Part shown: in pieces, positions 33,600-44,654 of the stretch
Numbering within the stretch: the stretch's first letter is position 1
Layout: each line of letters starts with the position of its first letter
DNA from: Cephalopachus bancanus
Taxonomy: Eukaryota > Chordata > Mammalia > Primates > Tarsiidae
NCBI GenBank assembly: GCA_027257055.1
Contig: JAPVLO010000401.1
Coordinates: forward strand, 124,001 to 188,000
Length of the DNA: 64,000 nucleotides
Direction: 5' to 3'
Notes under the pieces: generated by a model
Database searches by the model: none
What the model saw: only the letters and a program-made list of their open reading frames with translations
What the model was told of the DNA's origin: nothing
Position numbers and translations under genes: made by a program

Positions 33600-34203
33600 A
33601 GAAAAGAAGAGGCGCCAGAGCTCCTTGTTGAAAAGTGGTTTCGAAAGTCTCTGCCTCTGTGTTCTCACCTGGCTTCCCAACTGGCCTTAGTCTCCAGTTA
33701 ATGGTGTGGACTTCTATTTACAATCACTGCGTGAAATGTGCTAAGTCTCTCCCCTCAAAAACCTTATAGTAAATACATCTCTCAATTTCTCAGAGGAATT
33801 TTTACTCAATCTTTTAAATATAGATTAGTGACATCACATTAACATAGCAGCTGAAGCATTCTCTGTTCTTGCCTGTGCCAGACACATTGATGGGCATTGT
33901 TCTGGAGGGGGCTCCCTACATGAAGAGGGAGTGTGACTCTGGTCTGAAGATGTGTGTGGGGGTGTAGGGGTTACTCAGAGCTACAGGGACTTTGAAACAT
34001 GCTCTGAAGTGGTCATAGTTACATGGGGGTAAAGAGAGGTTATTAGGAGTAAGGGAGAAAGTATCTGGGCACCAGAGAAATGGCAGTTACATTTGTGAGG
34101 TTCAAAAAAAGTCCTTGAAAAGTTCATCGTTCCATGAAATTTGTAACAGAAATCATCTTGCCAATGACTTACTCTAGAGGGAGAACAAAACTGATGTCTA
34201 CCT
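33600..34203. other. Unrecognised unique sequence
   Basis: About 600 bases with no named repeat or ORF. Confidence 0.4.
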
Positions 34204-34213
34204 CCATTGTATT

Positions 34214-34506
34214 TTTTTTTTTTTTTTGAGTCAGGGTCTCACTCTGTCACCCAGACTGCAATGCGAAGGCATGACTATGGCTCACTGCAGCCTTGAGCTC
34301 CTGGGCTCATGTAATCCTTCCACGTCAGCCTCCCAAGTAACTGGGACTACAGTCGCATGCCACAATGCCCGGCTGATTTTTTCATTTTTAATTTTTTGTA
34401 GAGATGAAGTCTCCCTATGTTGTCAGGGCTGGTCTTGAACTCTTGGACTCAAGCAACCCTTTTTGCCTCAGCCCTCCAAAGTGGTGGGATTACAGGCATG
34501 AACCAT
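34214..34506 (-). mobile_element. Old Alu, head trimmed
   Basis: Diverged minus-strand Alu ending at ACAGGCATGAACCAT, about 14 bases short of the usual 5' end. A target duplication CCATTGTATT flanks it (34204-34213 and 34507-34516), so it inserted as a slightly 5'-truncated copy. Confidence 0.92.
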
Positions 34507-34873
34507 CCATTGTATTACATGAGTACTCCAATGATATATTTTATGCCTTTTAGGAAAAGAAAGAACATCCAGGCCATAGGTTCACTTTTAATTTTGTTCT
34601 CTGATGGCTGAAGCTTTTATAAGAGCTGTAATTAGGACATTTTAGGTGAACTCCTGAGAAAAGAACCGAGGGTTTTGAGTGGGAGTCATGAGCATACCTT
34701 CAATAGTGATGTATCACCACTGATCTGGCATAGAATATCTGGATAGCACCCTTGGACTTACTCCTTTTTACCAGTAAGAGGGTACTCTGTGAATAGGATA
34801 CTGTCTCTCTGCTCTGTTCATTGGAGCAGAAAAACAAATAACTGTCAGAACAGAAGTCTACTTTCTTTCTTTT

Positions 34874-35161
34874 CTTTTTTTGAGTTGGAGTCTCACTTTG
34901 TTGACCAGTCTGGAGTGCAGTGGCATACTCACAGCCACCGCATCCTTGACCTGCTGGGCTCAGGCAATCCTTCCGTGTCAGCCTTCCAAGTAGTTGGAAC
35001 TACAGGCACGCACTACCATGCCCGCCTTATTTTTTGACTTATTGTAGAGACAAGGTCTCACCAAGTTGCCCAGGCTGGTCTCGAACCCGTGAGCTCAGGC
35101 AATCCTCTCACCTTGGCCTCCCAAAGTGCTGGGATTCAGGCTTGAGCCACTGCACCTGGCT
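34874..35161 (-). mobile_element. Lineage-type Alu, full length
   Basis: Minus-strand Alu from TGAGTTGGAGTCTCAC to GCCACTGCACCTGGC, older subtype (AAAGTGCTGGG). The flanks share CTATTTTCTTT-like sequence. Confidence 0.92.
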
Positions 35162-35164
35162 GCT

Positions 35165-36500
35165 ATTTTCTTTTAATAACTAATAGAAGAGGCCCATGCC
35201 ATTCAATTGTACTGCAGCTTGTAGTGGTTTTGACCATATAATCAGGGACTCACAAATGACTAGAATTCAAAGCCTTGGTACTGGACCTTGGAGGGTGTAT
35301 GTGGGTCAATAATTGATGTCCCAATTAAGTTATCTTCCATCTTATGTTTATAGTCGTTTATGCAGCATTTTGATGTATCTGACAGGAATAAAACCCCTGG
35401 GCTTTGGTGTTCTGTAATAATTAAGATCACTCCCTGCCATATTGTCAAATCTGTAGACAGAACATAGATTCAGAAAACATTTAGGAGGTCCTTCCTACGT
35501 GGCAAACATCCAGCAACGTCTGTCACTGCCTAACCACTTCTGTTCTCTCCACAACCCCTGGCCCCTGCCTGCCGTGTGCCAGTGCCCAGTCAGACATCAC
35601 ATACCTAATGAGATGGTGGAGATGAGAAAGGAGTGAACTTAGTTACTTAACTATGAGCAGTAGAGAGAATTTGCCTCATATGGAATGCCTAGAACCAGAT
35701 GGAAAATGTAAAATAGTATGCCATGCTTGGGATTTGGTGATGGCATAGTTGTATTGAATATTCTCTTGAAATGATACTTGTCTCTCCAATACAGCTGTTC
35801 CTAGTGGTTATTATTTTTACCCACATGGCAAAATGACTGTGAATATTTTGTGGGCAGTAGTGTTTCAAGTTCCTTCCAAAGTAGGAGTTAATCTGTTGAC
35901 TATCAGCAGGACTCCACTTTTAGGAAGGGCCCAACTTTGCCTAGTTGGTAACCCCCTGAGCAGAGAGAGAGGTACATGTGGCCTTGGAAAAATGTGTGCA
36001 TCATCTGTTCTCTTCCTTCAGTTTGGAATGTGCTGACCTTGCCTCTGTCTGTTGAGTCTTATGATGTATCTCCAGGGGTTTTTAAGGCCAGACAAGAAAA
36101 TGTTCTGAAGGCAGATGAAAGGGAAGTCTGCGCAGGGGAGCCCCAGCATAAGCCAGAGGAAAGTTTCTGTGCTTTATTGCTTCTGAACAAGGCTCTGAGT
36201 GGGAGGAAGAGCATGTGTCGCCTTCCAAAGGGAAAGGGCCATTGTGTCAAACTCTTGTTGGCATGAGCTATTCTAGTGGCCACCTCTGTCCCTCCCCAGC
36301 CATGAGTAAAGAAATAGACAACACAAACTGGAGCTCTTTACTGCTCCCTGTCTCTTCTAAAATACCTTCATATTGGGGAGACTTTGTGTTTCATCCAGAA
36401 TCAATTGTTAGGTATTTGTACATGGAAATACTTGATTTCTATCAAATGTGAAATTTAAAAAATGTAAAATTAGCTAGGAAGGTAATGACAAGAATAAGAA
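35165..36500. other. Unrecognised unique sequence
   Basis: About 1.3 kb. Overlapping frames on both strands near 35976-36283 (up to 96 codons) have no recognised domain. No gene is called. Confidence 0.4.
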
Positions 36501-36506
36501 AAGCTT

Positions 36507-36595
36507 TTTAATTTAATTTTATTTATATATTTTATTTTAAAGATGTGGGGTACAATTCAGGATTAGGTATACAAATGGACATCATATAGGTAAAG
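36507..36595 (-). mobile_element. L1 3' end, very short
   Basis: Contains TTTATTTTAAAGATGTGGGG, TACAATTCAGGATTAGG and TATACAAATGG, the same lineage-specific L1 end as at 14139. 5' truncated to under 100 bases. Confidence 0.8.
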
Positions 36596-36700
36596 TTTGG
36601 GCCTCCCTTTGGTCCCCACTTTGCTTGGTTTGAGAAGGATAAACTTTACAAAGAAAACAAAATGCCCTTTCTGAATTTAGTAAACACAGATTAGGTCTAT

Positions 36701-36983
36701 TTTTTTTGAGCCGGGTCTCTCTCTGTCTACTCAGGCTGGAGTGCAGTGGCATGATTATGTGTCGATCTCCTGGGCTCAGGTGATCCTTCCACCTCAACCT
36801 CCCAAGTACCTGGTATTATAGGTGCACACTGCCATGCCTGGCTAAATTTTTTATTTTTATTTTTTTGTAGAGATGAGATCTTGCTATGTTGCCCAGAGTG
36901 GTCTTGAACTCCTGGGCTCAAGCAATCCTCTCGCTTCAGCCTCCCAAAGTTCTGGGATTACAGATGTGAGCTACAGTCCTTGA
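36701..36983 (-). mobile_element. Old Alu (AluJ-like)
   Basis: Diverged minus-strand Alu with GGAGTGCAGTGGCATG, GTAGAGATGAGATCTTGC and ATTACAGATGTGAGC. It lacks about 25 bases between GCATGATTATG and TCGATCTCC. Confidence 0.85.
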
Positions 36984-37670
36984 TCAGATTGAGTCTTTTC
37001 AGTGCTGGTTATTGAGTCTACCTAGGGGAATAAGATCTTGCCCATGGGGCACCTCGGGGAAGTGGAATGGTCACACTACTTCGTGCAATATGGAAACTAC
37101 CAGAAGGGAGGCACATACAACATGCCACTGGAAGGCAGGTGAGGGAGGGTCTAAATGTATCGGAAGAAGGTTGGGAAAGTGCCCCTTAGGAAGGTGCTGT
37201 CCTTGACCAGGTATAGAAGAGGGGAAAGGACCTTGTCATTGGAGGGATGGCATATGTGTGCAGAGACAAGGAGGCTTGTATGAACACCATGTGCTGGGAA
37301 CAGCGGGAGGGTTGGGGGCTGGAGTTTTGTGGTGGAGGTGGCATGAGATGAGTCGAGGATTTCTGGGTTGGATGGAGATTGGGGGTTGAGGGCATGCAGA
37401 CAGTGACCGAGCGCTCTAAACCTGAAGGGGGTGGCTCTGGGGCACAGGAGTCAAATGCTACCTAGAGAAAGCCTGGATGTTAAATAAGCAAAATATGTAA
37501 GATGTCAACAAAACACTTCTATTCTTGTCCCCTATTGCCCTGTATAATTTTTCAGTGGCCTAATGCCCCCTTTGCCTGGGATGGCAGGCACATGACTTTT
37601 TCTGCTTGCCCTTCGTAGGTTGACTATCCTGCCTGAGTTTGCATACACTAGTCCCAATTTGGTATTTATT
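36984..37670. other. Unrecognised unique sequence
   Basis: About 690 bases, G-rich in places. Short frames show nothing known. Confidence 0.4.
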
Positions 37671-37674
37671 TATT

Positions 37675-38247
37675 GACTTATTTATAATCAAGGGTCTTTG
37701 TTGCCCAGGCTAGAGTGCACTGGCATGATCATGGCTCACTGCAGCCTTGGCCTCCTGGGCTCAGGTGAACCTCCTACCTCAGCCTCCTGAGTAGCTAGGA
37801 CTACAGGTGTGTGCCACCATTCCTGGTTTTTTAAAAAATTTTTTATTTTTTTTCCGCGCCTTTGGGAAGCTGAGGTGAGTGGATTGCCTGAGCCCGCGGG
37901 TTCGAGACCTGCCTGGGCAGCGAGACCTCATCTCTACAATAAATCAAAAAATCAGCCTGGTGTGGTAGCGCATGCCTGTAATTCCGGCTACTCGGAAGGC
38001 TGAGGCAGAAGGATCGCCGGAACCCAGCAGGTTGAGGCTGCAGTGGCCGGGAGCGGCCACTGCACTCCAGTCTGGGCGACCGAGTGAGACTCCAACTCAA
38101 AAAAAAAAAAAAAATTTTTTTTATTTTTTGTAGAGACAAAGTCTTGCTATGTTATCTAGGTTGGTCTCGAACTCCTGGGCTCAAGCAATTTTCTCGCTTT
38201 GGCCTCCCAGAGTGCTGGGATTACAGGGGTGAGCCACTGTGCCTAAT
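37675..38247 (-). mobile_element. Old Alu split by a younger Alu
   Basis: Outer minus-strand AluJ-like element in two parts (37675-37853 and about 38115-38247), ending GAGCCACTGTGCCT. The insert has the opposite orientation. Confidence 0.9.
37854..38114 (+). mobile_element. Young-type Alu, 5' truncated
   Basis: Starts at CCGCGCCTTTGGG, missing about 30 bases of the head and therefore its A box. It ends GACTCCAACTC plus an A tail. Target duplication is AAAAATTTTTTTATTTTTT-like on both sides. It is inserted opposite to the outer Alu. Confidence 0.93.
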
Positions 38248-38269
38248 TTGGTTTGAAAAGTGTCCAGTG

Positions 38270-38562
38270 CAGGCTGAATGCAGTGGCTCACACCTGTAAT
38301 CCGAACACTTTGGGAGGGCTAGGTAGGAGGATCAGTTGAGGTCGGGAGTTTGAGACCAGCCTGGGCAACAAAGTAAGACTTCCATCTCTACAAAACAGAA
38401 AAATTAGCTTGGCTAATTTTGAGTAGTGTGTGCCTGTAGTCCCAGTTATTCAGGAGACTGAGGCAGAAGGATCACCTGAGCCCAGGCGGCTGAGGCAGCG
38501 ATGAGCTCAAGCTGCACTCCAGCTTGAGCGACAGTGTTGAGATCTTGACTAAAATAAAATAG
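38270..38562 (+). mobile_element. Old Alu, full length
   Basis: Diverged plus-strand dimer from GCAGGCTGAATGCAG to GATCTTGACTAAAATAAAA. Target duplication AAGTGTCCAGT is present on both sides (about 38259-38269 and 38564-38574). Confidence 0.9.
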
Positions 38563-38574
38563 AAGTGTCCAGTT

Positions 38575-39287
38575 CAACGTATTAATTAACACGTCAGTCT
38601 GCATTCAAAGATTAGATCCTTCCCCGCACCCTCTGGCTGGGCTCCTGGGAGCTTCTCCTCCCACCTGGAGCAGGTGAGAGGAGTCCAGGGGTCTCCTAAG
38701 GGGAGGCGCGGGCGGGCTCTTTTGTGGCTCTCCATCTCCCACGACTCTCCAGATGCCATTTTGGCCCTATTAGAGGGTGAGAACATTCTGAGCCCGAATG
38801 GCTTCATTCTCTCCAGGCCTGACCAATGTCTAAAGCTGACTCTCTTCCTCACGGCACTTTGTGAGTTCAGCTTTTGCCCACATGCTGCACGGTGTAGCCT
38901 TCTTGATATGGAAGATATGGCTTGATATGGCTCTCTGGCTTACTGATGCCCCTCAGCTGCTGGTCCATTCCTCACAGACTTGCCCTGTTGAAAGCCCCTT
39001 GTCCTGCCAGGTGGTCCTCTTGGCTGGAAATTAATGGCTCCAGGCTCGTCTTCTCTTGCCCTTGGCCCCCAGGGATACTTGGGAGATCTGCACACATTTT
39101 CACCCTGACAAACTCCAGGCACGCAGGCCCATCCTATCAGGGTGGAACTGCCTCTGTCCTGCTGCCTCAGGCTGCTTTAGTTGCCTGAGACACGAATCTG
39201 GTGTCTCACAAGACATTTCCCACCCTTTGAGTGGGAGCCTCCCATTTTGGGGTGAAGAAGGAAGCCCTCACAGGTGTTGGAAGCAGA
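38575..39287. other. GC-richer unrecognised sequence
   Basis: About 710 bases, with open frames of up to 88 codons on both strands and several CpGs but no recognised product. Unknown. Possibly part of an old LTR-like or unique region. Confidence 0.4.
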
Positions 39288-39767
39288 TGTGATGTGGGGA
39301 GCAGACGCGTACTGCCACTGTAGCAGGCCTTGAGTAAAGGCCCCAAGCTTGTAGGCAAGGTCTCATTTGGAAGCTCAGCATCCTAGCCAAAGGCAGGTTG
39401 TGAGGGATGCAGCCTGCTACACGAAATGGCGTCTCAGATGCCCACACATCCGGGTGCACATAGTACAGATAAAGTCTTAACTACAACAAGATAACCGCAG
39501 AACAGCTTGCCTTCAGGTAGCAACAAAATTCCGTTATGGCTCCCTCCCAGACCTTGAATCCCTTCCAATTTCCCTCGTGCTTGATTATAAAACAAGCACG
39601 CTGAGCTAGTTCGGGGCCACTTCTTCTTCATCAGAGGAAAGTGTCCCACCAGGGCCCAGCTTTTCTTTTGTCTTTGTGTCTGTGTCTTTCTTAATCTCTC
39701 GCCACTCTCTCTCGGGACCCTCAAAGTGGCACACAGGGAAACAGGGTTCCAAATAAATCCCATCACA
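39288..39767 (+). mobile_element. ERV2-like (betaretroviral) solo LTR
   Basis: The ends are inverted: TGTGATGTGGG at the start and CCCATCACA at the end, about 480 bp. Inside are GATTATAAAACAAGC (TATA-like, near 39582), a U5-like TTTGTCTTTGTGTCTGTGTC then TTAATCTCTCGCCAC and CGGGACCC. This order resembles the R-U5 of HERV-K-type LTRs. An AATAAA lies very close to the 3' end. No matching 6-bp target duplication remains. There is no coding sequence next to it. Confidence 0.58.
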
Positions 39768-40059
39768 GATTTTCTATCTCTTTCCTCTCAATCTTAAATT
39801 CTTGAGGTGAGGGCTTTTAGGTGGAGGTGGAGAGGAGGGGAGGGGCAGAGAGTTTAGAAGTCAGTTTCGAAACTTTGCCTGCGTAAAGTTGTAAATAAAT
39901 TATGATGTCTTGGGATATCTGTGGAAATGTTAATTTTAATGTTCTGTTAAATGTTCTGTTAAATTTAGGTGTGTGGAGTATGAAAAGCTGGTTTGGGAAC
40001 ATGTTGGGAAAAGGGTCGAAGGGCATGGGTGATACAAATAATAAAATCATTCGTGTTTA

Positions 40060-40310
40060 TTAAAAATTTGTAGTAGGTAGATGCTGTTCTAAGCATGCAA
40101 TAGGAGAAATACTCTAAATTGTCAACTCTGTGAGGTAGTTACTAATATTCCGCTCCTTCCCCTTTTCATAGACAAGGAAATAGAGACACAGAGAAATTAG
40201 CTTACTTACCCAAGATCACAGAGTTGGATGGCATAGCTGGGATTCCTGTGTGGGTTGTCTGGCCCCACAGACTGGACTCCAAATCACTGTGCTGCATATG
40301 GACCGCTACT
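40060..40310 (-). mobile_element. MIR fragment
   Basis: Reverse MIR: TTTTCATAGACAAGGAAATAG, ACTTACCCAAGATCACAGAG and GATGGCATAGCTGGGATTCC, followed by GGACTCCAAATCACTGTGC. Confidence 0.75.
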
Positions 40311-40545
40311 AAGTGCCAGAAATCATGCTAAATGTTTTGCATAGATTTTTCTCATTTAATAATTGTAATGGCTCTATGAGGTATGCGTTATTATAATTCG
40401 TGTTTTATAATGAAGAAACAATCTCAGAGAGGTTCATTAATTTGCTGTAGGTCATATAAACCAGTGAGTGGTAGAGCTGGGGTACTAATCCAGGTGGGAT
40501 TGATTCCCAAGCTTAGTTCATAGCTGTGCACTGCTGATTTCCTCA
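40311..40545 (-). mobile_element. MIR fragment
   Basis: A second reverse MIR directly after the first: ACTAAGTGCCAGAAATCATGC, GGCTCTATGAGGTATGCG, ATAATGAAGAAACAATC and GGTAGAGCTGGGGTAC. Confidence 0.75.
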
Positions 40546-40584
40546 CAGAGAATGCAAATGTGCGATCTTCCTGGGGTAGTACAG

Positions 40585-41105
40585 AGAGGCACAGACTCTG
40601 GACGCCCCAAGTTCAAGTCTCACTCCTCACCACAAGCTGGAGGGTGTTGATGTCAGGCTCCTGAATGTATTTTTTTTTCTTTTGAATCAAGGACTCACTC
40701 TAATGCCCATGCTGGAGTGCAGTAGTATAATTATGGCTCACCACGACCTCTACCTCCTGGGCTCAGGCGATCCTTCTGCCTCAGTCTCCTGAGTAGCTGG
40801 GACAGCAGCACACCATGCCTTGCTAATTTTTTGGATTTTTGTAAAGACAAGGTCTTGCTATGTTGCCTAGGCTAGTGTTGAACTCCTAGGTCTTCCCGCC
40901 TCAGCCTCCCAAAGTGCTGGGATTATAGGCTTGAGTCACTGAGCCCGACTTGGGAATGTATTTTTAACTGTTCTGCTGTGTGAAACTTTGTGCCTTATTC
41001 AACCTCATCTGTAAACTGGGGATAATAATTGTACCTATGTTGTAGGTAGGATCATTATGGAGATAAAATGAGTTAATATGGGTAAAATACTCACAAGAAT
41101 ACCTA
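40585..41105 (+). mobile_element. MIR split by an old Alu
   Basis: 40585-40668 reads AGACTCTGGACGCCCC, AAGTTCAAGTCTCACTC. 40953-41105 reads ACCTCATCTGTAAACTGGGG and ATGAGTTAATATGGGTAAAATAC. These are the two halves of a plus-oriented MIR interrupted by the Alu between them. Confidence 0.75.
40669..40950 (-). mobile_element. Old Alu inside a MIR
   Basis: Diverged minus-strand Alu with TCTTTTGAATCAAGGACTC at one end and TGAGTCACTGAGCCCGAC at the other. Target duplication GGAATGTATTTTT / TGAATGTATTTTT. Confidence 0.88.
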
Positions 41106-41122
41106 GCACAAAGTGCTCAATA

Positions 41123-41959
41123 TGACAGGGTCCTCCCCCAAATCAGAATTCATTTATAAAAAATTACGTATTTATTCTTACCTGTTTAAACTGTAGTCAC
41201 CTTCAAAGTACTCTCTGTTTGATGAACTAAACCCATCAAGATGCTTTTTCCGCGGCTCAGAACAATTTTCTTTTTTTTTTTTGAGTTGGAGTCTCACTCT
41301 GTCGCCCAGTCTGGAGTGCAGTGGCCGCTTCCGGCCACCGCAGCCTCGACCTGCTGGACTCCGGCGATCCTTCCGCCTCAGCCTTCCGAGTAGCCGGAAT
41401 TACAGCCATGCGCTACCATGCCCGGCTGGTTTTTTTTTTTTTATTTATTGTAGAGATGAGGTCTCACTGCCCAGGCGGGTCTCGAACCCGCAGGCTCAGG
41501 CAATCCGCTCACCTCAGCCTCCCAAAGGCGCGGGATTACAGGCTGAGCCACCGAGCCCGGCAACAATTTTCGAACTCCTCAGTTTTGATGCCTTTTAGTA
41601 CTTCTGCCATTTTTTGTTTCACCTCTTCCACATCGGCAAAATGCTTCCCTTTGAGGATTTTTTCATTCGGGGACAAACAAAAAAAGTCATTGGGGCGAGA
41701 CTGGGTGAATAGGGAAGGTGGGGCATGGGGTTATACTGTTTTGGGCCAAAAACTGCTGAACACTCAGTGCGGTATGGGCAGTGCTCTCACGAATCACCCA
41801 TCATGAAATGGGCAAATGCTTTAAAAGAATCTCAAAAAAAAAAAAAAAAAATTCACTGAAGCCAATGGGTTCCTAGAACACTTACCTAATGGGGGAAGCC
41901 TGCACTACAAAGGGCCTATACTCCAAAAAATAATTTTTTGGGGGGGGGGCTTCCCCTTA
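41123..41959 (-). mobile_element. Mariner copy 2, deleted and split by an Alu
   Basis: TA-flanked mariner fossil of the same family as 8496-9065. The left end reads GACAGGGTCCTCCCCC and the right end, reversed, reads AGGGGAAGCCCCCCCC. The minus strand carries transposase remnants: a PHAPPSLFTQSRPND-like stretch, then HFADVEEVKQKMAEVLKGIK, which matches the mariner C-terminal region. The N-terminal two thirds are replaced by a short 5' leader that joins at ATGATGGGTGATTC, a joint also found in copy 3. A young Alu divides the element. Confidence 0.85.
41269..41562 (-). mobile_element. Young-type Alu in mariner copy 2
   Basis: Minus-strand young Alu with target duplication AACAATTTTC on both sides (about 41260-41269 and 41563-41572). 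It contains a T run of 13 or more in the middle (near 41430). Confidence 0.96.
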
Positions 41960-41961
41960 TA

Positions 41962-42384
41962 CATGTCAGCTGTTCTTGTCATATTAATTCAAGACAGAAT
42001 CTGAAAATTTTGCTGTTAGCATGTGTCTGTTCCTAGACTATTAATACACAGGAGGAATACATTCAGGTTGGGGAAATTTTGCTTACTGTGCTCCTCAGTG
42101 TTCCAGGACAAAGAACTTCTGTAAAAAAAATAAAATGGCTTTCTGTCAAGGTGGTAATTATTTATTATTTGTTTATCTTGTCGCTTGAACATACCCTTAA
42201 GCAATAACATAGGAATCCAGGACTTCAGCTTTTCTGTTAAAGAGGAAATTTGAACAGTCAGCTATCTTGCTCGGATCAAAATCTTGGCTGAGAAAAAATT
42301 GATGTATACGGCCAGGATAGAGTCTTGTCCTAATTTCGTCATATGGATCCAATCTGGCTTTTTTGACTTGGATGGATTCATTTA
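41962..42384. other. Unrecognised unique sequence
   Basis: AT-rich spacer, nothing named. Confidence 0.4.
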
Positions 42385-42600
42385 TTCAGAAGCAGATCGA
42401 GTGCCTTCAAAGTGTTTTTTACAATTCTAGATACTGGGGATACATCAGGGAACAAAGCGGACCGAAGTATCTGCCGTCAGGGAGCTTATATTTCAGTGGG
42501 TGAGAGAGACAATGAACAGATAAAAAACAAATATGGTGAGTCAGAAGGAAATAAAGCAACAGAGAAAGACACAGTAGGGAAAGAGAGGAAATGCAGGGGG
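42385..42600 (-). mobile_element. L2 3' end fragment
   Basis: Reverse L2 tail: ATTCATTTATTCAGAAGC, CTAGATACTGGGGATACATC and GGGAGCTTATATTTCAGTGG. Confidence 0.75.
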
Positions 42601-42639
42601 GAGTTGTCATTTTGAATACAGTGGTGTTGATCTGAAAGG

Positions 42640-42976
42640 AAGAGGCTGAGGCACAAAATTTAGAGTTTAAAGAGTTTAGAATTTAAAGAGTTATTTGAGC
42701 CAAAGTGAGGACAGCTGCCTGAGAGACTCAGACCCAAGTGACTTTGGACATGAGCTTCATTTGGCCTTTGTTGTAAGTGTGTTTTTTAAAGGCAAAAAGG
42801 GGCAGAGGGAATGGACAGATACAAAGTTGCTGGGAATTCTCATTGGTTTACAGAAATAACATTGGTTAGTGACTGGGTATATATTGGTAAGCTATAGGGT
42901 CTGGATTATAGTGTCTGATATAGCGTGATTAGGTTAATTTATAGTTATTTGTGGCAATAGTAAGCAGTTCTAACTT
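42640..42976. other. Possible reverse LTR fragment
   Basis: TTTAAAGAGTTATTTGAGCC, GACAGCTGCCTGAGAGACTC and TTTGGCCTTTGTTG have the feel of an old reverse-oriented LTR. I cannot name the family. Confidence 0.3.
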
Positions 42977-43262
42977 TCTGGGCATGGTGGCTCCTGCCTA
43001 TTATCTCAGTACTTTGAGAGGCCAAGGCAGGAGGATTGCTTGAGCTCAGTAATTCGAGACAAGTAATTTTCTCTGCAAAAAATTAGCTGGCATGGTGGCA
43101 TATACCTGTAGTCCCAGCTACTCAGGAAGCTGAGGCAGAAGGATCCCTTGAGCCTAGGAGATTGAAGCTGCAGCAAACTGTGATAACCACTGCACTCCAG
43201 TGCATGCTATTGCACTTCAGCCTGGGTGAGATCCCACCTCAGAAAAAATAAAAAATAAAAGA
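42977..43262 (+). mobile_element. Old Alu, full length
   Basis: Diverged plus-strand Alu with an internal duplication of the CACTGCACTCCAG segment (CACTGCACTCCAGTGCATGC then TTGCACTTCAGCCTGGG). The tail passes into (GA)n. Confidence 0.83.
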
Positions 43263-43407
43263 GAGAGAGATGAGTAAGATGTGATTGCTGCTTCACTTTA
43301 ATGTCCTTCTGGGCCTGATAAATTAAAAGGACTCACCTTCCTCTTTTTTTCAGTGGTCAGTTTTAGGTATGCTGATGTAATTGTGATTTCATTAAAAAAA
43401 CAGCTTT

Positions 43408-43515
43408 GGGGGAGGCACACCTCATCAAGAAGGGTACCTGCATAATGAACATTTGTATACCTAACCCTGAATTGTACCCCACATCTTTAAAATAAAAGTT
43501 TAAAAAAACAAAAAA
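43408..43515 (+). mobile_element. L1 3' end, short insertion
   Basis: GGCACACCTCATCAAGAAGG, CATAATGAACATTTGTATACC and CCCACATCTTTAAAATAAAAG match the lineage-specific L1 tail seen at 13485. The flanks share a short AGCTTT repeat. Confidence 0.88.
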
Positions 43516-44254
43516 GAGCTTTAACTGTTTAGAGATATATACAGATGTATTATGGTGAAGTATACTGAGGTATTATGGTGAAAAGAGTTTAAGATACGCT
43601 TTACAATAACCCAGAACTGGGGAGGAACCTCAGAAAGAGGGTTATAGGTGAAACAAGGAGGCTGGGTCAAGTGCTGAAGCAGTGTGACAGGTATGTGGGG
43701 GCACATAAAGCTATTTGCTCTACTTTTGTGTATATGTGGGGCATTATCCTGATATAGACTGTTCCCCCCCTTTCAGGAAGCAGCCTCTGGCCAAGGTTGA
43801 TCTCTGAAGAGGATGCATATTCTCAGTAATGAGTCATGGGATGCAGGTGACCAAGCAAAGCTGAAAGCAATGTAGTCATCACTCTTAATCAATGTAATTG
43901 TAAACACTGGATAGGAATTTGACTAACTTGTTTGCCTGTTACACTGCTTGCTGTACTGCCCCGAGGCACAGATTCTTCACCGACCTGCCACCATTGATGC
44001 CTTCCATACGTTTGAATAAACTAATAATGTCCTTCCCTGCTGGACCTCTGGGTGACTTCTTTGGAATAGATAAACATTATGCCCAAGCCCTCTCAGATTT
44101 GGGGTTACTGCACTACAGTATGTTTGGAGAACTTCAAAAATAAGAGGTTAAAAAAATTAAACATCTTAACCATGCACCCAAATCAAAACAATAGGATTTC
44201 ATTGTAAACCAGACAGACAAAAAAATATGAATTCTACAAAGTTACAAACTAACA
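43516..44254. other. Unrecognised unique sequence
   Basis: About 740 bases. A 74-codon frame at 43919-44143 has no recognised domain. Could include an old LTR, not assignable. Confidence 0.4.
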
Positions 44255-44345
44255 AAACAACAGAGGCCAGGGAAGGCTTCACTGAGAAAGGAGTTTCCCA
44301 GAAGAGACCTGAGGGGGTGAAGCCAGGAATTTGTGGGGCGGGGCA
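44255..44345 (-). mobile_element. L2 fragment
   Basis: CCAGGGAAGGCTTCACTGAG followed by GAAGAGACCTGAGGGG corresponds to an L2 segment read backwards. Confidence 0.5.
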
Positions 44346-44375
44346 CGGCACTGAACCCTGAACTTGCTGGAGAAA

Positions 44376-44653
44376 AGCCACGCCTGTAATCCCTGCACTT
44401 TGGGAGGCCAAGGCGAGAGGACTGCCTGAGCCCAGGGGTATGAGACTAGCCTGGGCAAAATGGGGAGACTTCATCTCTACAATGAATCAAAAAGTTAGCT
44501 GGGTGTGGTGGCACACACCTGTAGTCCCAGCTGCTTGGAAGGCTGAGGTGGAAGGATCACCTGAGCCCAGCAGTTCATAATTGTAGTAGCTGTCGGCATG
44601 CCACTGCACTCCAGCCTGGGCGACAGAGTGAACTGCTGACTCAAAAAAAAAAA
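44376..44653 (+). mobile_element. Older lineage-type Alu, 5' truncated
   Basis: Starts at AAGCCACGCCTGTAATCCC, lacking the first bases of the head. It ends CGACAGAGTG...CTGACTC plus A tail. It has CAATGAATCAAAAAG, the lineage-type linker in an early state. Confidence 0.88.
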
Positions 44654-44654
44654 G

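Noticed and set aside
38586..39190. GC-richer block with overlapping ORFs as a possible exon or CpG island
   Set aside because: Too few CpGs for an island and no recognisable protein. Frames are open on both strands, which is typical of chance in GC-rich DNA.
43919..44143. Mitochondrial insertion (numt)
   Set aside because: The short frame and text do not resemble any mitochondrial gene I know.
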